DNA from: JBBCJT01 sp037190665
Lineage (GTDB): Bacteria; Pseudomonadota; Alphaproteobacteria; Acetobacterales; Acetobacteraceae
Direction: 5' to 3'
Assembly: GCA_037190665.1 (NCBI GenBank)
Contig: JBBCJT010000035.1
Coordinates: forward strand, 1 to 58,723
DNA length: 58,723 nt
Under the pieces are notes generated by a model. The model made no database searches. It was not told the DNA's origin and saw nothing but the letters and a program-made list of their open reading frames with translations. Numbering within the stretch: the stretch's first letter is position 1; each line of letters begins with the position of its first letter. Positions 25,918 to 33,446 of the stretch are shown here, in pieces. Made by a program: the position numbers and the translations under genes.

Positions 25918-26802
25918 ATGGGCAAGAAGGACAAGAAGCGGAAGAAGCTGGAAGCGGTGCAGGCGCCCCTTGCGGCAACCTCGCCGGAAACTCCATCGGA
26001 AGACACCGGCGGCAAGCTGTCCGGGAAAGCCTATGAGCGGGCGCTGTTCGACCTGCATGTCGAGCTGGTGAAGCTGCAGCTCTGGGTGCAGGAGACCGGC
26101 GCAAAGGTCTGCGTCGTCTTCGAGGGCCGCGACGGGGCCGGCAAGGGCGGCACGATCAAGGCCATCACCGAGCGCGTCAGCCCCCGCATATTCCGCGTCG
26201 TCGCGCTGCCGGCGCCGACCGAGCGCGAGAAGTCGCAGATGTACGGCCAGCGCTACATGGAGCACCTGCCCGCGGCCGGCGAGGTCGTGATCTTCGACCG
26301 GAGCTGGTACAACCGCGCCGGCGTGGAACGGGTGATGGGCTTCTGCAGCGAGGAAGCCGCGCGGAGGTTCCTCCAGTTCACCCCGGCCTTCGAGCGGCTG
26401 GTGGTCGATTCCGGCGTGATCCTGCTGAAGTACTGGCTGGAGGTCAGCGAGGACGAGCAGACGCGCCGCCTCCAGGCGCGGATCGACGACGGGCGGAAGC
26501 TGTGGAAGCTCTCGCCGATGGACCTGAAGTCGTACAGCCGCTGGTACGACTACTCCCGCGCCCGCGACGAGATGTTCGCCGCCACCGACACGCCCTGGGC
26601 GCCCTGGTTCGTCGCCCAGTCCGACGACAAGCGCCGCGCGCGGCTGAACATCATCCGCCACCTGCTGAGCCGCATCCCCTACACCGGGACGGACCGGGCG
26701 AAGATCAAGCTGCCCAGGCGGCAGGACCCGGGCGACTACAAGGACCCGCAGTACCCGTTCAAGCTGGTGCCGGAGACGACGCAGGGGGCCGGCGCCACCT
26801 GA
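25918..26802 (+). CDS. ppk2: Polyphosphate kinase 2 family protein
   Basis: PPK2 uses polyphosphate to phosphorylate nucleoside di- or monophosphates. Walker A GRDGAGKGG at residues 70-78, Walker B region VVIFDRSWYNRAGVERV, and the lid with WKLSPMDLKSYSRWYDY are all present. The ATG at 25918 has AAGGAA seven bases upstream; a start at 25879 is less likely. A Lys-rich N-terminus (GKKDKKRKK) precedes the core. 294 residues, class I-like. Confidence 0.93.
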   Translation: MGKKDKKRKKLEAVQAPLAATSPETPSEDTGGKLSGKAYERALFDLHVELVKLQLWVQETGAKVCVVFEGRDGAGKGGTIKAITERVSPRIFRVVALPAPTEREKSQMYGQRYMEHLPAAGEVVIFDRSWYNRAGVERVMGFCSEEAARRFLQFTPAFERLVVDSGVILLKYWLEVSEDEQTRRLQARIDDGRKLWKLSPMDLKSYSRWYDYSRARDEMFAATDTPWAPWFVAQSDDKRRARLNIIRHLLSRIPYTGTDRAKIKLPRRQDPGDYKDPQYPFKLVPETTQGAGAT

Positions 26803-26849
26803 CGCAGGCTTGGCTTCGCCGCGGCGCGGCCGGGTGGCAGAGTGGCGGA

Positions 26850-28496
26850 ATGCTGATCCGCTCCGCCCTCGCCCTCTCGCTCGCCGCCGCAGCGGCCGTC
26901 GCGCAGCCGCGCGAGACGCTGACGATCGGCATCACCCAGTACCCGGCGACGCGGCACCCCTCGATCGAGGCGATGGCGGCGAAATCCTACATCCTCGGCT
27001 TCACGCGGCGGAACCTGACCACCTACGACGCCGACTGGAAGCTCGTCTGCCTCGCCTGCGACAACCTGCCGAGCTTCGAGAATGGCGGCGCGGTGCGGGA
27101 GACGACGCCCGACGGCAAAGCCGGCGCCGCCGTCACCTTCCGGCTGCGGGAGGGGATGCGCTGGGGCGACGGGCGGCCGGTCTCCGCCGACGACATCACC
27201 TTCGCGTGGGAGGCGGGGCGCGATCCGAATTCGGGGATCGGTCCGGCGGAGCTGTACCGCTCGCTGTGGAAGATCACCGTGGTCGATGCGCGCACGGTGA
27301 CGCTGCACTTCGACAAGCTGACCTTCGAGTACAACAGCGCCGGCGACCTCAACCCGCTACCCGCGCATCTGGAGCGCGAGGTGTGGCAGGCCGATCCCCG
27401 CGCCTACCGCACCCGCACCCGCTACGACACGGACAGCTTCAATCCGGGCCTGTGGAACGGACCTTACCGGGTCGTGGCGAAGGAGACCGGCGCCTCGGTG
27501 ACGCTGGCGCGCAACGAGGCATGGTCCGGCCCGGCGCCGGTCTTCGACCGGATCGTGGTGCGCACGGTGGAAAGCACGCCGGCGCTGGAGGCGAACCTGC
27601 TCGCCGGGCAGGTGGACATGATCGCGGGCGAACTGGGCCTGCCGCTCGACCAGGCGCTGGCGTTGCAGAAGCGCACGCGCGACCGGTTCCGCTTCGAGTA
27701 CCGGCCGGGGCTGATCTACGAGCACATCGACCTCAACCTCGACCGCCCGCCGCTCTCCGACCGGCGCGTGCGGCAGGCGCTGATCCTCGCGATCGACCGC
27801 GCGGCGATCAGCCAGCGCCTGTTCGAGGGCCGCCAGCCGGTGGCGCACAGCGCGATCAATCCGCTCGACGGCGTGTTCGATCCGGACGTCCGGCAATGGC
27901 CGCACGATCCGGCGCGCGCGGCGGCGCTGCTCGACGAGGCGGGCTGGCGGCGCGGGGCGGACGGCATCCGCGCGAAGGACGGCGAGCGGCTGAGCCTGGA
28001 GCTGATGACCACCGCCGGCAACCGCGTGCGGGAGCTGGTGCAGCAGGTGTTGCAGGGGGCATGGCGGCAGCTCGGCGTGGACGTGCGCATCCGCAACGAG
28101 CCACCGCGCGTGTTCTTCGGCGAGACGGTGCGCCAGCGCCGCTTCCAGATGGCGATGTTCGCCTGGATCAGCAGCCCGGAGAACGTACCCCGCACGACGC
28201 TGCATTCCGAGGAGATCCCGACCGAGGCGCGCAACTGGTCGGGGCAGAACTATCCCGGTTTCCGCAACGCGGAGATGGACCGGATCATCGAGGACCTGCC
28301 GGTCACGCTCGACCTCGCCGCGCGCAAGCCGCTCTGGTCGCGGTTGCAGGCGATCTATGCGGAGGAGCTGCCGGCGATCCCGCTGTTCTTCCGCGCAGAC
28401 GCGCATATCTGGCCGCGCTGGCTGGCCGGGGTGCGGCCGACGGGCCACCAGTTCCCGTCCTCGCTGTGGGTGGAGGATTGGCGGGTGGCGCCGTGA
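26850..28496 (+). CDS. Peptide/nickel-type ABC transporter substrate-binding protein
   Basis: 548-residue SBP_bac_5 family periplasmic receptor. Signal peptide LALSLAAAAAVAQ. Family features: LREGMRWGDGRPVSADDITF, the WNGPYRV segment, and the RRVRQALILAIDR motif. The start at 26850 is set by the signal peptide; upstream frame belongs to the ppk2 shadow. Followed by two permeases after a repeat-containing spacer, hence part of one importer; no ATPase genes are adjacent. Confidence 0.92.
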   Translation: MLIRSALALSLAAAAAVAQPRETLTIGITQYPATRHPSIEAMAAKSYILGFTRRNLTTYDADWKLVCLACDNLPSFENGGAVRETTPDGKAGAAVTFRLREGMRWGDGRPVSADDITFAWEAGRDPNSGIGPAELYRSLWKITVVDARTVTLHFDKLTFEYNSAGDLNPLPAHLEREVWQADPRAYRTRTRYDTDSFNPGLWNGPYRVVAKETGASVTLARNEAWSGPAPVFDRIVVRTVESTPALEANLLAGQVDMIAGELGLPLDQALALQKRTRDRFRFEYRPGLIYEHIDLNLDRPPLSDRRVRQALILAIDRAAISQRLFEGRQPVAHSAINPLDGVFDPDVRQWPHDPARAAALLDEAGWRRGADGIRAKDGERLSLELMTTAGNRVRELVQQVLQGAWRQLGVDVRIRNEPPRVFFGETVRQRRFQMAMFAWISSPENVPRTTLHSEEIPTEARNWSGQNYPGFRNAEMDRIIEDLPVTLDLAARKPLWSRLQAIYAEELPAIPLFFRADAHIWPRWLAGVRPTGHQFPSSLWVEDWRVAP

Positions 28497-28548
28497 TGCC
28501 GGCGAGAGCTGGCGAACGCTCTTGCCTTGGCTCCGCCTCCCGCCGTCG

Positions 28549-28617
28549 GGAGCTTTGCGGAACGGCTGCGCCATCTCTCCCTCTCCCGCTTGCGGGAGAG
28601 GGCCGGGGTGAGGGTGC
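28549..28617 (+). repeat. REP-like element, copy 4 (with 5' box)
   Basis: Box GGGAGCTTTGCGGAACGGC at 28549-28567, palindrome arms at 28579-28589 and 28592-28602 (centre TT), and tail CCGGGGTGAGGGTG at 28603-28616. The most complete copy in the window. Confidence 0.85.
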
Positions 28618-28657
28618 TTCCGACGGCGCGCCGATGAGGTTTCGTCTCTACCCGGAC

Positions 28658-28762
28658 CCCCACACCCACCCGCGCAAGCGCGGGCCCCCCCCACTCCCCC
28701 CGGGCGGGCGAGGGGACATTGCGGGAGCGTCCTTGCACTTTCGCAGACCTCCCGCCTGCGCG
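28658..28762 (-). repeat. REP-like element, second subtype, inverted
   Basis: Read on the minus strand it carries GCGGGAGGTCTGCG, a decayed central palindrome (CCCCTCGCCCGCC...), and an extra hairpin CCCGCGCTTGCGCGGG. The copy at 52876-52975 has the same extra hairpin, which defines the subtype. Confidence 0.7.
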
Positions 28763-28821
28763 ACGGTCGCTGCCTCTCCGCAAGACTTCCGCGGCCTCGC
28801 AACAGTTCCGGGTCGCCCGGC

Positions 28822-29757
28822 ATGACCCGGCTGCTCGGCGGGCGGCTGATCCAGATCGCCGTCACGCTGATCGTGCTCTCCGCCTGCGCCTATGCGGTGA
28901 TCGGGCTGATGCCCGGCGACCCGATCGACATCGCCATCGCATCGGACCCGCGCCTGACCGCCGAGGACGCCGCCCGGCTGCGCGCCCTGCACGGGATCGA
29001 CCGGCCATTGCTCGCACGCTACCTCGCCTGGGCAGGCGGCGTGCTGCATGGCGAGTTCGGCTACTCGCGGCTGTACGCGCAGCCCGTCGCGCAGGTGCTG
29101 TGGCCCGCCCTCGCCTCCACCCTGCGCCTGCTGGGGCTGACGCTGCTGCTCGCCGCCTCCATCGGCATCGGGCTCGGCCTGCTCGCGGCCACGCGGCGCG
29201 GCACGCTGACGGATGCCGCGGTGAATGGCTTCGCCTTCGCTGCGATGGCGGTGCCGACCTTCTGGCTCGGCATCCTGCTGATCATCGCCTTCGCGGTCGA
29301 ACTCGGCTGGCTGCCGGCCGGCGGGGCGGAGACCCCGTCGGCGATCGTGCTGCCGGTGGTCACGCTCGCCGTGGCCAACCTCGCCGCCTATACGCGCCAC
29401 ACCCGCAGCGCGATGAGCGAGGCGCTGCGGGAACTGTATGTCCGCACCGCGCGCGCCAAGGGCTGCACCGGCGCACAGGTCGTCTTCCGCCACGCGCTGC
29501 CCAATGCGGCGGTGCCGGTGATCACGCTGATGGCGCTGGATGCCGGCGCACTCGTCTCCGGCGCGCTGGTCACGGAGACGGTGTTCGCGCGGCCGGGCAT
29601 GGGCAAGCTGATCTACGACGCGGTGATGGGCGCGGACTACAACCTCGCGCTGCTCGCATTGCTGCTCGCCGCGCTGGTGACGATGCTCGCCACGCTCGCC
29701 GCCGATCTGGCGCAGATCGCCATCGACCCGCGCACCGCGCGGCTGGCGCGGGCATGA
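28822..29757 (+). CDS. ABC transporter permease, DppB/OppB type
   Basis: 311-residue inner-membrane permease with six transmembrane helices. MTRLLGGRLIQIAVTLIVLS and GLMPGDP form the classic DppB-type N-terminus, and the EAA loop reads RTARAKGCTGAQVVFRHALPN. The stop TGA (29755-29757) overlaps a relic ATG (ATGA), the usual coupling to the following permease. That coupling has been broken by the duplicated segment downstream. Confidence 0.93.
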   Translation: MTRLLGGRLIQIAVTLIVLSACAYAVIGLMPGDPIDIAIASDPRLTAEDAARLRALHGIDRPLLARYLAWAGGVLHGEFGYSRLYAQPVAQVLWPALASTLRLLGLTLLLAASIGIGLGLLAATRRGTLTDAAVNGFAFAAMAVPTFWLGILLIIAFAVELGWLPAGGAETPSAIVLPVVTLAVANLAAYTRHTRSAMSEALRELYVRTARAKGCTGAQVVFRHALPNAAVPVITLMALDAGALVSGALVTETVFARPGMGKLIYDAVMGADYNLALLALLLAALVTMLATLAADLAQIAIDPRTARLARA

Positions 29758-30165
29758 TGCATTGTCTGCTCACGGGCGCGCCCGTGTGCCGCGCGCCGGT
29801 CACGGAGACCATGTTCCCGCGGCCGAGCGTTGTCCTGCGGCGCAAATTGCAGGCTCGCAATGCCGCACGCCGCCCCGGTGACGATGCTCGCCACGCTCGC
29901 CGCCGATCTGGCGCAGATCGCCATCGACCCGCGCACCGCGCGGCTGGCGCGGTCATGATGCACTGTCTGCTCACGGGCGGGCCCGTGTGCCGCGTGCCGG
30001 TCACGGAGACCATGTTCGCGCGGCCGAGCGTCGGCAGGCTGACCTGCGGCGCGGATTGCAGGCTCGCACTGCCACACGCCGCGCCGGTGACGATGCTCGC
30101 CACGCTCGCTGCCGATCTGGCGCGGACGACGACTGATCCGTGCGCCGCACGGTCGGCGCGCACAT
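29568..30165 (+). repeat. Degenerate tandem duplications of the dppB 3' end / dppC start junction
   Basis: Three units start at 29568, 29798 and 29999, each opening GGTCACGGAGAC. Unit 1 is the real permease 3' end. Units 2 and 3 (29758-30163 spacer) repeat it with point changes and a roughly 29-nt loss in unit 2. Shared blocks include GTGACGATGCTCGCCACGCT and GCCGATCTGGCGC. Each unit ends at an ATGATG or ATGATC, the last being the true start of the second permease. No intact gene exists in the copies; they look like decaying tandem duplicates. Confidence 0.85.
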
Positions 30166-31021
30166 GATCCGCCGCCTGCGCAATGCCCCGGGCACTGCGG
30201 CGGGCGCGATCATCCTTCTTGTCATGGCGGCCGCCGCCCTCGCCGCCCCGTGGATCGCAAGCGTGATGGGGCACGACCCGTTCGCGCCGGACCTGCTCGG
30301 CCGCTACGGCCCCGCCGATGCCGCGCATCCGCTCGGCACCGACGAACTCGGGCGGGACGTGCTGCTGCGGCTGCTGTACGGGGCGCGCGTCTCGCTCACG
30401 GTGGGTATCGCCGCCGCGCTGGCCGCGGCCGCCATCGGCACGCTGCTCGGGCTGGTCGCGGCCTGGACCGGCGGGGCGGTGGATGCGCTGCTGATGCGCC
30501 TCGCGGACGGCATGCTGGCCCTGCCCGCGCTGCCGCTGCTGGTGGTGCTCGCGGCCGTCGATCCCGCCCGGATCGGCCTGCCGACGGAGAGCGGCACCGC
30601 GGACATGCTGCGCATCGTCATCATCGTCGCGCTGTTCGGCTGGGTGGGCGTGGCGCGCTTCGCCCGCGCGGCCGCGCTGTCGGTGCTGCGGCGGGACTTC
30701 GTGCGCGCGGCGGTCGCGCTCGGGGTGCCGGGCGGGACGATCCTGCGGCGGCACGTGGCAGCCAACGTCGCGGGGCCGGTCGCGGTCGCGACCACGCTCG
30801 CGGTCGGCCACACGATCCTGGTGGAGAGCACGCTGTCCTTCCTCGGCCTCGGCATCCAGCCGCCGACGCCGTCCTGGGGCGGCATGCTCGCCAACGCGCA
30901 GGAGATGGTCTTCGCCGCGCCGCTGCTGGCGCTGTGGCCGGGGCTGTGCATCCTGCTGACGGTGGTGGCATGCAACCTGGTCGGCGACGGCTTGCAGGAC
31001 TGGCTGGACCCGCGGTCGTAA
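30164..31021 (+). CDS. ABC transporter permease, DppC/OppC type
   Basis: 285-residue permease partner. An N-terminal helix (AAGAIILLVMAAAALAAPW) is followed by GRYGPADAAHPLGTDELGRDV, the diagnostic DppC motif, and the EAA-like region RAAVALGVPGGTILRRHVAAN. Start at 30164 (MIRRLRNAPG) lies at the end of the third duplicated unit; a start at 30140 would use relic sequence. Confidence 0.93.
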   Translation: MIRRLRNAPGTAAGAIILLVMAAAALAAPWIASVMGHDPFAPDLLGRYGPADAAHPLGTDELGRDVLLRLLYGARVSLTVGIAAALAAAAIGTLLGLVAAWTGGAVDALLMRLADGMLALPALPLLVVLAAVDPARIGLPTESGTADMLRIVIIVALFGWVGVARFARAAALSVLRRDFVRAAVALGVPGGTILRRHVAANVAGPVAVATTLAVGHTILVESTLSFLGLGIQPPTPSWGGMLANAQEMVFAAPLLALWPGLCILLTVVACNLVGDGLQDWLDPRS

Positions 31022-31046
31022 CCGCCAGCGGACGGGAACGCGGCGC

Positions 31047-31835
31047 ATGCATCCGGTGATCGAGGCCTTCCCGCGACGCCGGCTGCGGGTGCGGGCGCGC
31101 GGGTCCATCCGCGCCATCCTGCTGATGATCGCCGGCATGCTGCTGTTCGGCGGCTTCCTCGCGATGCTCGCCGCCGAAGTCCTGCCGGACCTGCGCAACG
31201 ATTTCCTGGTGCGCGACAGCGCGCAGCCGACCGCGCTGGTCGCGTTGAAGGAAGGAAGCTGCCGGTCGCGGCTCGCGCTGGTGCAGGACTGCACGCTGAC
31301 GCTGAGCTGGCGCGACAAGGACGGCAGCCACATCCGCACCCTCCACTACCTGTTCGTCGAAGCGCATCTCGGTCGCTGGGGCGTGCGGCCCATGGCCGAC
31401 CCGGCGCGGCTGGAACTGGTGACGACCGATTTGGGCCTGGAACGGCTGACCAACCGGACGCTGACGCTTGCGGGGGTCGGGGTGATCACGCTGCTGCTGG
31501 TCGCCGGCGCGCTGCGCGGGATGTGGAACACCCTGCGGGAGGCGCGGCGGCTGCGCGGGCTGAACCGACAGGAGCTGGTCCCCGTCTCGGCGTTGTTCGA
31601 GCACGGGGCGCTCGGGCAATGGCAGGTGCGGGGCACGGATGGCGCATCCTACCGCTGGCCCGTGCGGCGGAAGGACAGGCCCTTCATCCTCGACGCCGCG
31701 AACGCGCGCGTGCTGGCCCTCGCCCCTTCGGCCGGCGGCCCGGCCTTTCCGCTCGATGCCAGACTGGCGCGCGTGGACCTGAACGCCGACGAACGCCGCC
31801 GCATCCTGGCAGCCGCGCCTGACGCCTCCATCTGA
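31047..31835 (+). CDS. Hypothetical membrane protein with two transmembrane helices
   Basis: 262 residues, not recognised. Helix 1 lies at about 23-44 (ILLMIAGMLLFGGFLAMLAA) and helix 2 at about 137-158. Between them is a periplasmic segment with two cysteines (SCRSRLALVQDCTLTL) that could form a disulfide. The C-terminal about 95 residues are cytoplasmic and hydrophilic. Codon usage is host-like. It starts 25 nt after the dppC-type gene and may be the last gene of that unit. Confidence 0.7.
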   Translation: MHPVIEAFPRRRLRVRARGSIRAILLMIAGMLLFGGFLAMLAAEVLPDLRNDFLVRDSAQPTALVALKEGSCRSRLALVQDCTLTLSWRDKDGSHIRTLHYLFVEAHLGRWGVRPMADPARLELVTTDLGLERLTNRTLTLAGVGVITLLLVAGALRGMWNTLREARRLRGLNRQELVPVSALFEHGALGQWQVRGTDGASYRWPVRRKDRPFILDAANARVLALAPSAGGPAFPLDARLARVDLNADERRRILAAAPDASI

Positions 31836-31919
31836 TCGCGGTGCCGCTTTTGTCGGTAAACTTTACATGCGTGCCTGCCATCAATGGATGGTCGCTTTGA
31901 TTTCAACGCCTTATGGGTT

Positions 31920-31936
31920 TGGAATACTTCTTGCAA
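31920..31936 (+). promoter_or_regulatory. Sigma-54 (-24/-12) promoter-like element
   Basis: TGGAATACTTCTTGCAA places GG (31921-31922) and GC (31933-31934) exactly 10 nt apart, as in TGGCACG-N4-TTGCW, matching 9 of 12 defined positions. It lies in an unusually AT-rich stretch 34 nt before the PEP-CTERM gene. Transcription would start near 31946, leaving room for the ribosome binding site AAGGAAG at 31953-31959. PEP-CTERM genes in other proteobacteria are reported to be RpoN-dependent. Confidence 0.55.
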
Positions 31937-31969
31937 TCATAGCGTGCTTATCAAGGAAGTTTTTCAATT

Positions 31970-32767
31970 ATGAAGCGTAACATTTGGCTGGACGGCGCGG
32001 CAGCTATCGGTCTGCTGGTTGCGGTCGCGGGCGGGACGGCCGAGGCCGGCCCGATCCCGAGCGGCTGGACCGCGGTCGGCAGCGCCGGCACGGGCACGGC
32101 CAATGGCGTCGTGACCGCGCCGCCCGACGGCAGCAGCGTCTACAGCTACGTCACGACCAACAACGGCGTCGCCGGCGGCGGCACGCTGCCGACGGCGGGC
32201 CTGTCGGGCGAGACCAACGGCTCCACCCTGACCACGAGCCTGTTCACGGCGGCGGCGAACGACGCGCTGGTGTTCTACTTCAACTACGTCACCACCGACG
32301 GGTCCGGTTACTCGGACTACGCATGGGCGCGGCTGCTCGATTCCTCATTCAACGAGGTGGCGATCCTGTTCACCGCCCGCACGCAGCCCTCACCGGGCAA
32401 CATCGTGCCCGGTTTCGAGCTGCCGGCGGCGGAGGCGACGCTGACGCCGTCCAGCATCGGCATCCAGCCCGGCACTGACTGGGATGAGCTCGGCCATTCA
32501 CCGGGCACCTGCTGGGCCAGTGGCTGCGGCCACTCCGGCTGGAGCCAGTCGAGCTTCGTGATCGCCAATGCCGGCGACTACTACCTGCAGTTCGGCGTGA
32601 CGAACTGGAGCGACTGGGCCTACCAGTCCGGCATGGCGGTCGCCGGCGCGAAGATCGGCGACACGCCGATCGACCCGACCGGCGTGCCGGAGCCCGCGAC
32701 CCTCGCCCTGTTCGGCGCCGGCCTGCTGGGCCTGGCCGCCGCCCGCCGGCGGCGCGAGACGGCCTGA
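31970..32767 (+). CDS. PEP-CTERM sorting domain-containing exported protein
   Basis: 265 residues. The signal peptide ends near GTAEAGPIP. The mature part is Gly/Ser/Thr/Tyr-rich and beta-like, with a CWASGCGHSGW segment. The C-terminus is a textbook PEP-CTERM signal: VPEPATLALFGAGLLGLAAA followed by RRRR. Such proteins are processed by an exosortase and associated with extracellular polymers. No exosortase gene is in the window. Confidence 0.93.
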   Translation: MKRNIWLDGAAAIGLLVAVAGGTAEAGPIPSGWTAVGSAGTGTANGVVTAPPDGSSVYSYVTTNNGVAGGGTLPTAGLSGETNGSTLTTSLFTAAANDALVFYFNYVTTDGSGYSDYAWARLLDSSFNEVAILFTARTQPSPGNIVPGFELPAAEATLTPSSIGIQPGTDWDELGHSPGTCWASGCGHSGWSQSSFVIANAGDYYLQFGVTNWSDWAYQSGMAVAGAKIGDTPIDPTGVPEPATLALFGAGLLGLAAARRRRETA

Positions 32768-32776
32768 CACAACGGC

Positions 32777-32806
32777 CCTGCCGGCTGCGATCCCGCAGCC
32801 GGCAGG
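32777..32806. terminator. Perfect hairpin between convergent genes
   Basis: A 13-bp uninterrupted stem CCTGCCGGCTGCG / CGCAGCCGGCAGG with loop ATCC, between the PEP-CTERM stop (32767) and the marC stop (32816) on the opposite strand. No U-tract on either strand, so it may act as a bidirectional, factor-assisted or mRNA-stabilising terminator. Confidence 0.6.
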
Positions 32807-32815
32807 CGCGCCGCC

Positions 32816-33439
32816 TCAACCCGCCGTCGGCAGCACCGTCCTCGGCAACACCTCGAGCATCACCAGCCCGAAGATCACGAGCTGGACCGCGAGCGCCGCG
32901 AGCAGCAGGGCCACCACGCGCACGGTGACCAGCATGACCTCCGGCCGCAGGTGCCGCAGGATCGAGTCCGCGTAGCGCATCAGCACGAAATTCGCCGCGA
33001 TCACCGTCAGCAGCGCGGCGAAGACGCGGAGCTGTTCGCCCAGCGTGTGCGCGGAGGTCATGATGACGATGATCGCCACGATCCCCTGCGGCGTGGCGAG
33101 CAGCGGCACCGCGAGCGGATAGACGCTGACATCGCCGTCGCCGGGCGGCGCCTGATGCTCGCTGCCGCCCAGCACCATCCCGAGCGCGAAGACGAACAGG
33201 ATCAGCCCGCCCGCGATCGTCAGCGCGGCGAGCGAGACATGGAAGGCGTGCAGGATCGCCTGGCCGATGAAGGCGAAGATCAGCAGCACCACCGCCGCCG
33301 TCAGCGCGGCACGCGTCGCCACCCGGCGCCGCTGGGCGGGCGTATGGCCGTGCGTCACCCCCATCAGCACGACCATCGCCTTGGTCGCGCCCATGGTGAT
33401 GAAGAACAGGACGACGATCTCGCCGTAGCTGAGCTTCAT
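32816..33439 (-). CDS. MarC-family integral membrane protein
   Basis: 207 residues with six transmembrane helices. It contains TIAGGLILFVFALGMVL and VYPLAVPLLATPQGI, the MarC-family signatures. The function of the family is unknown (earlier claims of antibiotic export were withdrawn). The start at 33437-33439 follows the amidase stop by 7 nt, so it is likely cotranscribed at the end of the ugp-amidase unit. Confidence 0.87.
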   Translation of the reverse strand: MKLSYGEIVVLFFITMGATKAMVVLMGVTHGHTPAQRRRVATRAALTAAVVLLIFAFIGQAILHAFHVSLAALTIAGGLILFVFALGMVLGGSEHQAPPGDGDVSVYPLAVPLLATPQGIVAIIVIMTSAHTLGEQLRVFAALLTVIAANFVLMRYADSILRHLRPEVMLVTVRVVALLLAALAVQLVIFGLVMLEVLPRTVLPTAG

Positions 33440-33446
33440 CGCCGCC

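Larger units (their letters stand above)
28497..28821. other. 325-nt spacer with two REP-like elements
   Basis: No gene. It contains one REP-like copy on the plus strand and one of a second subtype on the minus strand, listed separately. It separates the receptor gene from its permeases and may stabilise or process the transcript. Confidence 0.6.

Noticed and set aside
29758..30163. A small gene between the two permeases
   Set aside because: The open frames are made only of degenerate copies of the dppB 3' end, without a ribosome binding site.
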